Assembly (NCBI GenBank): GCA_900239685.1
Contig: OENT01000058.1
Location: forward strand, 62,001 to 126,000
Length of the DNA stretch: 64,000 nt
Source: Rotaria macrura
Taxonomy: Eukaryota > Rotifera > Eurotatoria > Philodinida > Philodinidae
Direction of reading: 5' to 3'
Positions 48,784 through 61,800 of this stretch are shown here, in pieces (the stretch's first letter is position 1; every line of letters starts with the position of its first letter). Both the position numbers and the translations under genes were made by a program. The notes beneath the pieces were generated by a model that made no database searches, was not told the DNA's origin, and was given only the letters and a program-made list of their open reading frames with translations.

Positions 48784-51700
48784 TTTATTGATCGCTTTAC
48801 ATGTATTGTACTCTTGCTTAGGTTAATCTTTGTTTTTGTTTCTGTTTTTTTGCGATGGTAAATTATGACGTGCTTAATCTATTTATTTTCGTGGTTATAC
48901 TGGCTGTTCAGAATACGACACAATTTGGTGAATTTATGTGATCTTTTTCGTTTCGTTTCTATTCTGGTCTGATAATCAAGTAGTTCTGTTTTGAAGAAAT
49001 TTTATTCTGCAGTCATTTGTTATATAGTTAGTCTTACGATGAGAGAAAGAGAAATTATGATATATTTATGTCTATGCTTTTTATGATGTGACGTTGATAC
49101 TTGGCAATTAATCAGGAAATGATAAAAAAAACGAAAATGATGTTTTGTTCTTTTGATTTTTAGTGTGCTAATACGTGCTTTTTGTTTACGCTATTGATTG
49201 AATTTCGAGAGATAAAATAAATGTTGGTGCTTAAAAAGAATTCAATTTTTTCTCTCTTAGAAGTGAACTTCGGTTTTTGTTTTGCATTCCGAACTAACAA
49301 AGACAGAAACAAAAACAAAACGACTTAGATCCATTCAAACAAGAATTCAATAGTCAACGATAATAGAATACATCCAAGAAAACGAACGAATGATATTTTC
49401 TTGAAGATTAGATAATTCAACGCCTCATGTACTAGAAACTAACTTCGCAGAAAATTGATGCCGAATAAATATAAAAACAAAATCTTACCTATCGACAGAT
49501 TCACACATTGTAAAATGGATCGATGAAATAATCATGATGATTGTAAATTTTAACAGAACGTATTGTTCATCAATTGTTGCCGAACGAATATAAATGTATT
49601 TGCCGAGTTTTAAGCTATGGAATTAGATGCAAATGACGATTTAAAAATACAACCATCGAACATGTTTCCATCGTATGTTGGAGTAGGCATTTTTGAATCT
49701 GGAAGTTAGACGGATCTGAAAAAGAACAGGAAAAAAGGTAATTGAACTAGTGGTTGATCAAGAGAAGACCGCCAATTACTTAATTAGGACTCAATCGAAG
49801 TGAAATCCTTAGTCAAACTCAATGTGATATCGCAGTTTTACGATATCTATTTATACTAAATTGTCATCCTAGTTGAAACATGAATCTTTAAATTGTGATT
49901 CTAAACTTCTCTGATTAATGAATAAATGTTTCTTAACTACAGTTGACATCGAAGTTTTCAGATTGTTTCGTTGTTTCTATGGAAACTTTCAAACTGCTTA
50001 CATAACATTGACGCATATGCGAGTTTCAAATAACATGCTTAAAAATAGAAATACACTAGTAAAACATTTCTATAATAAACTTTCATTGTTTTTCTCACAC
50101 GTTAGCAAAATTGTCTAAGCAGATATTTTTAAACTTTAATATGATTGTAAAAATATGAATTGCTTTTTATGACTTTTTACAGCTCATTAGAATCGACACA
50201 ATGAAATTGCTCTCGACTGGCAAACATTTGACCATCTGGCGAATTTTCCTCGTTAGTAGTATGACAAAATGACTTTGAGAACCATCGATATCATCAAAAA
50301 TAAAGAAAACTATTTATTGATAATTGACATGTTTTCTTTCACATCAATATGTTTCTTACAATGATTAGAAATAGATTATATAAGTGTTTGGTGAAGAAAT
50401 ACAATCGGAAGATCTCAACATAGTATAGATGAAATCTTCTTTTCTGCATGATAAAGCTTGATCTATATCCGCTCGAACTCCTGAATTCGATTACTTATTT
50501 TTTTAACAAAGTTTTCTAAGAATAGACTTATATAAAACTAACGATCTGTTTCTAACAGATTGTGTCGGAAATAGTTTTTCTCTTGCTTGAGATATTTCTA
50601 TTATTGATATTCCATATACATAGCAAAAATCTTATGTAAATGTAATCAAGAGTTAGTCTTAGATAATGAAAAATCTACTTGACAGTTTGTCTTATGTGAA
50701 ATAGAGCAATCGACGTGTGATGTGAGTTTAATATAGGATGAAGGAAAGAAAAGTTAATAGGAAAAAAAAAAGAATTTCAGAAGGTCAATTGGCATTAAAT
50801 TTATAAATAATAATCAGAAGAACATATGTCGATGTATATATATATATATTCAAAGAATACTCGAGGAATTGATCAAAATAATGATCGATAGAATTTAATA
50901 TATGTATTAATATAAAATATATTATAATTAGATTCATGATATTTTATGCTTAATTTTTATGATTAAGAATTAATAAACTCATGTTCAACCAAATAAAATC
51001 ATTGGTTACTAATTAGAAAATTTTCTTTGTAACATGATAAATGAATATTATTCAATGAAATGAAACTATATTGATATTAAATTGATTAACAAGAATTATA
51101 TCTAATTCCTAATTAATTTAAAAGCTGATCATGATATTTTATGTGAACCATTGTATTAATCGATGATTTTGATCGTGATGATTTTATTAACAGTTTTCTT
51201 AACTAAATTGAAATCATAGTAACAAAAATAATTTCTAGCTTACCATAGAGAACTATCGAAGTTTTTCTTTCTTCGTCTAAAGAACATAGTATGCAACCAT
51301 GATAAATTTGAAAATGAATATTAGGCGCCCCAAGAGAACAGAAGTAATCAAGAATTTCCTTTTTGTCGATTAATAAATGAAGAGTATTACTGTTTTTTTT
51401 CTCTTACAAATGTTTATTCTTATTTTGAGACACTCTTCTTAATGAATATTTTCTGATGCTAAGGATTTACATTTACATCTGTTTATTTCCTTTCGTTGTA
51501 TATTATATATTCAGAGTTTTTATTACTGTTTATTCTTACATTAAGTAATAGCAACCAATGATTTCAATGCAAATGAAGTATTATTCGTTGGACACGAAAA
51601 TTCTGGTTTCGTTGAAAATATTTGATTTCTTCAACCAATGAATGAAAACATACGATCATAAGAATCAAATTCTTCTTTTTCAAATATTCGAAAGATTTCA

Positions 51701-52477
51701 TGGCAAGCACTTTAAGATAGGAATATGATTTTTGAATTTTAAATTTTATCCAACTGTACAATCTTTGTAAAGCAAGATTAATTACAGAACAAAGGGGAAA
51801 AGATTCTCGTACAGTTTTATTCATTCGTGAATGAATGAAAAGAAAAACATAAGAAATTTGTCAAATTGTCATCTGTGTAAATAAATTATTAATCTAATTC
51901 ATGTTGTGTCAAATGTTATGACCTCTATTACTTATAATTAAATTTCAGTATATATATATATATAAACTTGAATTAAATTATTCAGTTTTCGAACAGCATG
52001 GATTAACAGTACTATGTAATCGAAAATCTTTATAATTGGCATGAGCGTGACTAATCGATGACATGTGCAAAGTGAAAATTATCACTTTCATTCCTGAAAT
52101 TTACTTAAACTGCTCTTCCATGATTCCCTTTGAAAATAAGTTTAATTTTATGCTTATTCAATTAAAAAAACTATATTAGCCAAACTTTGAAGACGAAAAA
52201 GTATTTGTGTAATGCCATCTATGCATGTGCCAGACGACATCGATACATGCTAATAATTTCGAGTAGTTTTATTAATAAATGTATGGTTCTTTGCTTTAGT
52301 ATGATAATATATGATCTGTAGCATTTATTTATTTATTTATTTGATGCTGTCCATGGAGATTAGATAATATTTCTACTTGAACATTTTTCTTGTTCTTTTG
52401 CAAAACAATAATAATACAAGCGAACAGACAAATACAAAACAAAAAAGAAACAGAGAACATAATAGATTCGTATGAAT
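48784..52477. other. 3.7-kb gene-poor AT-rich region
   Basis: This is the largest gap in the window. It has TA microsatellites (~50837-50850, ~51950-51965), A/T-rich stretches of very low complexity (50.9-51.2 kb) and short frames without motifs. No RNA gene or transposon structure was recognised. Confidence 0.45.
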
Positions 52478-53367
52478 TCATTGTTGTGGTTTATCTAAAC
52501 CCATCAAACGTTGAATGTAAGTTTCCCAATTTGTGTCTGATAAATTGATTTGCTTACAAATATGCGCATATTTTTCACGTGTTTCAATAACATATTTGAC
52601 AGCTGATTCACCATTATCAATATATGTTTGCATGATCGGATCATCTTTCGATGACAGCTAATAAAAAAAATCAAGATTACAATCATTGAACGTAGAACAA
52701 AAATAATGAACTATTTTGAAATAAATCTACTTACATCTTCTAATTCTGATCGTGCTTTAGATACGAATTGTTTAATGGCTTCAAGATCAACAGGAAACTG
52801 CGTTTTTTGACTATGATATAAAAAATAGAAAAGAATAGAAGCCGTTGATATGAGTCGATGAATTTTATCCGAAACTAAATTAACAAATAATGAATTCTTT
52901 CGAGAAAAAAAAACAAATACTAATCTTGACATGCACTCACTTGATGCATCTAAACCTTTGCAATTCAAGTCGTTTTTAATTTGTTCAAAATCAGCATTAA
53001 ATAATTCTCCTAATTGAGCTGTTGCTGGAAAAGATCCATCCTGTGCAGACACAAAAGAAAAAACAATTTTAATTGTATATCATTAAAATTATAATTTACG
53101 TTATTTTGCTGTTGAAATATTCCATTGATGAGTGAATAAGTTAGTGGAGTTTCAATAATTGCTCTTAATGGAGCATCTTAATAATGTCATGACGAAGCAA
53201 AATAAATATTATTAGATTTTATAAGAAAAAAATATATATTTTCTACACGTACCATTTGTTTCATATGTAACAGAATCGTTGGTGCTGTTCTAATAATGAA
53301 AAGTACGAGTGTAATTTTCATGCAATACGAAAAAAAAAACATTACTTACTGCTTCACCACTTGCCAT
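52478..53367 (-). CDS. Unrecognised small helical protein, 183 aa, six exons
   Basis: Exons on the minus strand: 53367-53350, 53289-53253, 53176-53100, 53040-52941, 52874-52735, 52657-52478 (552 nt). All introns are GT-AG and phases agree across the set, which supports the model although the first exon is only 18 nt. The protein is polar and helical, with no signal peptide; FYFLYHSQ in the middle is aromatic but too short for a membrane helix. The C-terminus reads WETYIQRLMGLDKPQQ. I do not recognise a family. The upstream side (53.4-53.7 kb) is slightly richer in C/G and may hold the promoter. Confidence 0.7.
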
Positions 53368-54748
53368 TGTGCCAGTTCACAGAAATGACTTGCTAGTAGT
53401 AGATCGACTGATGATGACGACAGTGAAATGAGACGTATCGAGCGAATTGGGGCTTTGCATTTTTTCTCTCGTCCTTCGTTATTTTTTGTTCGAGACTCGT
53501 TCTCTTTGCTCATTCATATTTTCTCCGTTTTTTTTTCTTGCTTAGCTGATGAATAACAACTAACAACGTTGGAGTCTTAGTCTCCATCTTCTTCATGAAC
53601 AGCAGAAAAAAAAACTATTTCAAGTGATCCATTCTTATCTGTTCTCTACGTATAGTCTTCACGTTGTGCGCATTGACTGAGTAACTCGAGTTGTCTCAAA
53701 GCTGGGAAAGACGCGCGGGAATTTTTAATTGATGAGCAGTTCCTTCTTCTTCTTTTTTATGTAATGTAACTACATGCTTTTTTTCCCTTCTATTGTTTAT
53801 TTTTCATCATGTTCAAGTAGACTGCTTGTTATCATACTTGTACTCAAGAAGGCAATATCTTACCCCGGCAAATATCTAAATCAATTATGAAGAATATTCA
53901 TGTGTAGCATAAATGGAAAAGTTGATTGATTGAATGAATTTCGTGTTTATTTTTTTTTTGTTTATACGAAAAAAAAACGAAAAAGAAAAAAAAGACGGAT
54001 GTCCAAAGGGAACAACTGATGAAACTGTGCGGAACCAGCAAAATAAGCACAAACACGCACATAGACACAGTTATAAAGGAAAAAGCCACCATAAAAAATA
54101 TGAGAACAGTATTTATCTCATCGCTCCTCCTTTTAGAAACACATCTATACACATAAAAGATTGATCGTGAATGATTTACTTTTACATTTCTATGTATATG
54201 TGTTGTCATTCGTATCCAACAAACATGTAGCAACAACATACATATATATATACACGTGTATGCATATATATGTATATATATATAAGAGAGAAAACAATTG
54301 GTGTTTATATAAATATACGTTTATGTAAATCCTTTTCATCGATTGATCTTCGATTGAAAACCTGAATATATATATAAATCATGCAAAAAGAAAAGAGAAA
54401 CGAAAGAAATTACCAGCACAACTCCAAAAAGAAGAAAAAGTTGACATCGACGTAAGAGAGAAAAATTTAGACCCAAGTATAATATGCTTGTGTGTATAAA
54501 TATGTACGTGTATGTGTGTATATGTTTGTGCGTGTGTTTGTGATCAAGAAAAAAAGAAGACGAGTTTATTTCTGTGTTGAATAGTAAATAGTTTTAAAAC
54601 AAAAGAAAACAAAAAAAAAAGAAGAAAGAGAGCAGAGTAAAATGAACAAACAAAAATAGCATACATGCGCACAACAACGATGACAAACATTAAAAAAAAA
54701 AGAAATTTTTGTAATATATAATGATCAATCATACATCCTTGGTTACAT
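53368..54748. other. Intergenic, with microsatellites
   Basis: It holds the promoter side of the 183-aa gene and the calmodulin 3' UTR (minus strand). A long alternating TA/TG tract lies at 54238-54286, and GT-rich sequence at 54490-54540. Lys-rich or hydrophobic frames (53898-54239) come from A/T homopolymers and are not credible genes. Confidence 0.55.
54238..54286. repeat. Alternating TA/TG microsatellite
   Basis: CATATATATATACACGTGTA-like alternating purine-pyrimidine sequence, in the region downstream of calmodulin. It is the longest simple repeat noticed in the window. Confidence 0.8.
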
Positions 54749-55451
<703 letters not shown>

Positions 55452-56133
55452 TTCAATTCAATCTTTCGAATGAATAAAGTTAACTCCTACTCACGAAAAA
55501 TCTACAAAAAAAAAGATAACAGACGACATGAAAAACGACAATAATAACAACAAGATACACTTGACAACATTAACTAAAACAAAACAATAAGAAGCGAAGT
55601 CATTGGTAAAGATGTCGCTTATGATGTTCAAACACGAAAAATCGTCTTTAAATCGTCAGCAAAAATGCCTCCTATTCTGAAGAAAAATTAGTATTTATTA
55701 GTTTTATTCATAAAATAATAATAAACAAGAACCATCGTATACGTCTAAGTAGCCTCTACAAACCAATCATTGGTTATTACATATATATGATTCTTCGTTT
55801 TTCAGCTGAGAGAAAAAGAACTAAACAAGAAGAAAAAAAAAGAACGAGAAAATGAGTATTATTTCAGTGGTGAGAGGAATGGTTGCTTGCTTAGTTAGTA
55901 GATGTGTAGGTGTTGCAAGTGCTCCTTGCTCTACCGCACGAGAAAAATAAAGGAAGACAAACAATTGTTTATTTTGTATATTTTCAGATCGCCAAGAGCT
56001 AAGTATCATCCATCTATAGGCGAGAAGACGCCAAAATTTGGGTGCGTGAATGAGAGTGAGGTTTCGGTTTCTTGAAAAGCTCTAAAAGTTACGCGTCATT
56101 TCGAATATTTGATCAGTTTATTTAACACTCTCA
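55452..56133. promoter_or_regulatory. Divergent upstream region of calmodulin and PUR gene
   Basis: 682 bp lie between two outward-facing start codons. The sequence is A-rich on the calmodulin side. No TATA box stands out. Regulatory elements cannot be resolved from sequence alone. Confidence 0.4.
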
Positions 56134-57973
56134 ATGGCAGAAGGTGGATTTAATACTCAATCGCGCAATAACTATCCTGATCGAATGCAGCAATCACAAC
56201 AAAGTTCTTACTTTTTTGCTTCCTCAAGAAAAGGTTTCGTTTTACTGAAGAATTCTTCTTATTTAGACGCGTCAACCGGCGAAGAAGAATTAGCAACTAA
56301 GACACTTCATATACAGTCGAAACGTTTTTATTTGGACGTTAAACAAAATCGTCGTGGTCGATTTATAAAAATTGCTGAAGTATATAAGTAACTGAGAAAT
56401 GTTTTGCATTAGAATTTATTTTAGGTTAGTGCTGGCGGTCGAAAAAGTCGTATATTAATGTCGATGAATGTCGCAAGTGAATTACGTGATCACTTGGAAT
56501 CATTTAATGAACATATTCGAACATTAGGTAAGAAGACTGAGAAACTTCTTGCCATTGTTTATTTGTTGTTTTCAGGATTTTATCTTATAATAAATGATTG
56601 TCATTTTCAGGTGAAGCTGATTCGAGTAATCCACCAGCAACAGAAGATGGACGCCTTCGTTCAGCATTGATAACACGTGATGATCGAAAATATTATCTGG
56701 ATTTGAAAGAAAATGAGCGTGGGAGATTTTTACGTGTATGTATTTTTTCATTTTCGAACTAATTTCTTATAAATGTAATATTCATCATAAATATGTAGAT
56801 CTCCATGGTTGGAGCTAATACTCCACGTACACAAATTGCCGTGCCTGCTCAAGGCGTTGAAGAATTACGCGATACCTTAACTAATTTACTTGAAGAATTC
56901 GGCAACGAAGATGACAAAGGTAGGAAAATAATACATGGTGACATCTATCGGGAAGATCTGTTATTTTTTTAAAAGTATTTGGCAATGTTGTTTATGAGAC
57001 ATAGTTTGAGTAATAAAATAATCAAGAGCAATTTCACTAAATCGCAATTTATTTTATTGGATCTTAGATTTCTCCAATGTCGAACGGTAGGTAAATATGA
57101 AACTTCTTCCTCATCGTCGATTAAACGTTTTTAGAAATAAGAGGGAAAATGATTTCGTGAGCTATAGTAGGTTCTACTAAAATATATACTTCCATAGGCA
57201 AAGATGGGGCTACTAGTATTGCATCATTTTTTTATTTGATTTTATTAAATCTGTTTTATTTTACTTCAGATAGTATCGAATCACTACCAGCAATAGGTAA
57301 GTCAAATAATCATTTATTAAAAGTTGCGTTACTACTCCTTACATTGATTATGTGTGACTTGTAGAAAAGAATTGATTTCGTTACTTGTGACAAACGATTC
57401 ATATTGAGCGTTGTTTATTTTGAAGGAAAAATTTCTAGCCAATTGAAATTCATACAGTTCGATTAATCTTAATTCTGTACTAAAAACATAAAAATATGAA
57501 AATTGAATTAGTTTGATAAAAGATAAACGAAAATGTATCGGAATCTTTTTTCTCTACGAAACACAAAATCAATGTCTTTATATGGTTTATTTTTAGAAGC
57601 ATCTAAATTACCTGAAAACAAATATCTTCATGTTGGAAATAAAAATTTCTACTTTGATATTGGTTCAAATAATCGCGGCGTATTTTTACGCATATCCGAA
57701 GTAAATACAAGAAAAAAAAAGCCTATTTTATTTTCGAAAAAAATGACATCGATATGCTATTCAATAATTTAGGTACGTGCAAATTTTCGAACTGCTATAA
57801 CAATACCAGAAAAATCATGGTCTCGTTTTCGAGATAATATCAATGATTTCATCGATGCAATGGATAGAGAACGTAGTATTGCTCTACCAACAGAGGATAA
57901 TTCCCGTTTAAACTCTGGCAATGAAGATAAATCATCAGTTCCGCCAAGTAGTTTTGCTGAAAATATTAAATAA
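56134..57973 (+). CDS. PUR-family single-stranded nucleic-acid-binding protein (Pur-alpha-like)
   Basis: Seven exons: 56134-56379, 56425-56527, 56611-56735, 56799-56919, 57270-57296, 57597-57700, 57773-57973 (927 nt, 308 aa). Three PUR repeats are visible: [39 protein letters not shown]; and [20 protein letters not shown], each followed by a helix ([39 protein letters not shown]). Pur-alpha binds GGN-repeat ssDNA and RNA, with roles in transcription, replication and mRNA transport. The linker between repeats II and III is short and partly encoded by a 27-nt microexon. The N-terminus lacks the Gly-rich tract of vertebrate Pur-alpha, and the C-terminus is Ser/Asp-rich rather than Gln/Glu-rich. 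Pur-beta-like is equally possible. Confidence 0.93.
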
Positions 57974-58822
57974 GAGTACATTTTATTAACCAACAATTAT
58001 AGAATTATTTTAAACGAAAAAAAAACACATATATTATACTAATTGGTAGCTTTAGCCTCTTCTTCCTCTTCTATTTTGTCAAACACATAGACAAATTGAT
58101 CCTTTTTGACTCTTAAAAAGAGCCCGGTGTGCGCTTGTATGTGTATAGTAAAGAACACGTTGCATTGTAAATGTTGTTTGGGGCACTCTTTCTTCTGTGT
58201 GTAAAAACAAACGTTTATTTATCCGAATCTTTATTTTTAGTATAACAAAATATCAGTTTCTTCTTTTCTTGCTTCTATACTCCGAATGGAAAAAAAACAG
58301 AAATATTTTGAAAGATTAATTAAAAAAGTCTTTCGTTAAGTTTTATTTACAGTAACCCATTTTCTTGTCGCGCGTCGTAAATATATTTTTATTTGTATGT
58401 GTGCGTGTATGTGTGTGTGTCTATAATGAGTTCTTAATTTTATTTTTATTATTTATTGACGAACCAAAACTTTTGCTGCCTATGTACGTAGACTAGAACT
58501 GTGTCGTTCGGGAAGAAAAGTTATCTGCTTTGTTTGTGTCTATTCTTTTTATTCCAAAATCCGTTTATTATTAACATTATTTTTGTCTGAGTGCGTATAT
58601 ATCATCCGGTTCTTTTTTGTTCTTTATTTAGTTCTAGCAATTTTTTTGTATCATTCAAATTATTGATACATATATTTGTATACATATGACGAGAAAAAAA
58701 GAAGCATTGAGCGATTCTAATAAATGTAACAACAATCAAACGCGTCATATTTATTTTATCTTTCAGATATTGAACTTGCAATTAATTCCATGTTTTTTTC
58801 TTTATTTTTTTCCGGTTACTGA
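57974..58822. other. 3' UTR of the PUR gene and upstream region of BAZ1B
   Basis: T-rich, with a GT microsatellite at about 58396-58422 and no gene. The long, T-rich sequence after the PUR stop suggests an extended 3' UTR. Confidence 0.45.
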
Positions 58823-61800
58823 ATGCCTCTTTTCGGTCGTCGATTATTTCATCTCAATAAAGATGATTTAAAACATCATGATGAACAAGAACAAATATAT
58901 ACTATTGAACATACAGGAGAGAAATTACATTCTAGTAAATTGTATGAAAATTTAACAAAAGCTTACCAATTAGAACGATGGACATGTGAATGTACATGGC
59001 GAGCCGGTTTAACACATAAAGATGCTTATGTATCAGAAGTTGAAACAAGAAAATCATTAGTGGCTATTGTACCAAATTATTTTCATAAAACTATATTCGA
59101 TATCATACATCATAGTACGTAGTTTATTCTTCTAGTAAATTCTTTTAGAAAAACCACATTAACAGAATACTTTTTCTTTTAAATTTCTAGGTGTTAAACC
59201 ATTGGAAAAATTAGCTGAAGAAGTGTCAATTATACTGGGGTAAATTTTATTTTATTTTGCGTTTATGAGCCTATCAAATGATATAGAAAGTTATGACTAG
59301 TGTAAATTAAAATCTTAAGAAAACTGTCAGATAATATAGTTTCCTAGAGGACATACTTTTTTTTCATGTTTCCCAAAATAAAGCTGTCATTCGACATTGA
59401 GAGGAGCCAGTCTTTGATCTGGATTGCGTATAGTCATAAAATGATTTGAGTAAGTATCTGTAATCGTCGAGCATAAATTATGTTGGAATTTGATCTTCAC
59501 TAATATGAATTGAAGAGTAACACCGCTGTTGTTTCTTTGTTAGATCAGTCAGTGTTTTAAATGATTATATAAGATTCCATGTCTAACGTATCTTCCAATC
59601 TCGATGATGTTGAATAAGTATTCGACGAGAAAAAATCTCATTGACTTTCGCATCGCAACCTTTTAATATTTTGACTTATGAGTAAAAGTGAATCTGAAAC
59701 TATCGACAAAGAAACTCTCAACCTATTGTGAGTTGGTACGGATCTGTCCTCCAGAAGAACAAGTAAATTAAGTCGATGAAAGAAAATTGATATTGAGGGA
59801 TGGAGACAGACGTCATCCTCCCAATCTTAATTTGCTCTTATAAAGCTTGGGGTCTTTTACCACTCGCTAAATATTACTGTTGAGATAATGACGGTAAAAT
59901 GTCATTCGACTGCATTAATCTACGCTTTGTTTTTATCATGCATCACTGAATCCTTGAGAGAACTTGATTATAGTCGATTACTTCTTTTTTATTCCTAGGT
60001 TTAATAATGCACGTTAAACTATAAGATAAGATAAAGTTCTTGTATTTCAACGAGTAAGTTTTTCTAGATAGTGAAATCAAAAAAGAAACATTTCTAGGCT
60101 CTGTTGATTTTGATAATTTCGAATAGATTGTTGAGTGTACTATTTTTAATCCCAACTCATAGTATGCATCCTAAAAATATCGTAGTATTGTTCAGAAAAT
60201 TTAACAATAGTTTTGCAATTAATGGTCTAACCTTTCTCAGAAATTTCCTATACTTCAAATAAATTTGTTCGAAGATTTAGCTTTGAGTCAGTGACTTTAA
60301 TTGGAAAATTATAAAACTAAAAAACATTTAACAAAATTCATAAATATATGCTGTTAAGAAAATCGGTTCAATGAGCAGGCTTTGGGATTAATTATTTGTC
60401 TTGTTTTCTTTTTTAGACAAGGTTTTATTATCGGTGAACCGGTCCAATTTAAAAAAAGAAAAGATGCTACAGTGTAAGATGAAAATATTTTAGACATATA
60501 CAAAATAATTAATTAAAATAATATATAGTGTGAAAGGTATTATTGAAAGAATCGAAGAAAATGATGATCAACGTAAACGAACGTCAGAACGTACATCTGT
60601 CCAAAGACCATTATCAGATAAAGTAAATATAAATTTTTTCACACTTTTGCTATCTTCGGTTTATTTTTTGAAAATTCGAAATCAATATAATTTTCTTATG
60701 ATACCTATTCTAGCAAATGAAAAATGTCAAATACGCAATTCGCTTATCCGATGAAGATCGTATTATCAGCAACGTTCAACCGAATGAATTGCAGTAAGAG
60801 GCTAAATAGCAAAACATGATTTGTCATTACTTATTTAGTGATTCATTCTAGACGAAGTAATTTCATACCTAATCGTGAAAAATTAAAAACATTCATTCGT
60901 TCATACGCATTTCGTCTTGGCAATCGTGCAGATAGTCCATGGATATTTTATGATGAATCAATAAAAGACCAGTATCATATAAAAGATCGTTTACCATCAA
61001 CAACTATTGAACCATTGAGAAATACAATGACTATTACGTTAGATGTATGAGATAGTTTAATTCTTGACGAAAAATAAGCATTTCATATAATTATTCTTTC
61101 TTTAAATCTAGGAAATTATTCGTGAGCAAGAACGTATTTCACGTAAACAAGCTGAAGACCAAGATGCTCAATTGAATGAAAACAAAAGCTCACAGGAAAA
61201 ACACAACCATTGTAAGTTATTCTACACATCGAAACGCATCCGATAGAATTTAATTATATAATTTCGCTGCATTCAATAGTTTTTCTATAGGATATAAAGA
61301 ATAGTTTGAGTATGCTTAACTAATTAGAAATTGAAAGAAATTTTGTGAATAATAAATTGAACTAATTTTTCTTTTTCGACTTAAATTTTACAACAAAAGC
61401 CTTTCATACATAATTGAGGAAACAACACAATATTGTTGAAACCGGTAATTGTTGTCTAACGTTGTCATTTATCATGTCACAACGCCATTTCAGTAGAAGT
61501 AAATAGCAAGAAATTAACCTTCATACAGGGCAACCAAACCTAATTATGTGCACGTGATATTTCTTTATATTTCGATATCGTGAATGAAGGTCTCTCTATT
61601 GTGATTCTCTACCTAGACATAACGTTTTGCCGTAATTTTCGAATGATCCATATTCGTATCGAGCAATTTTATTTAAAAAATTTAATTGATATTCAATGCG
61701 TAAATGACAAATCTTTTATGTTTCTACGATGATGACTTGGCATGTCCGATATTTCATGAAATAGTACAAAGTAGCTATATAAATATTTGCTAACGAACAA

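Noticed and set aside
53898..54239. Lys-rich plus and Phe-rich minus frames
   Set aside because: They arise from A/T homopolymers; no homology or splice sites.
57068..57086. 19-nt exon in the PUR gene
   Set aside because: Inclusion shifts the frame to an immediate stop; kept only as a possible poison exon.
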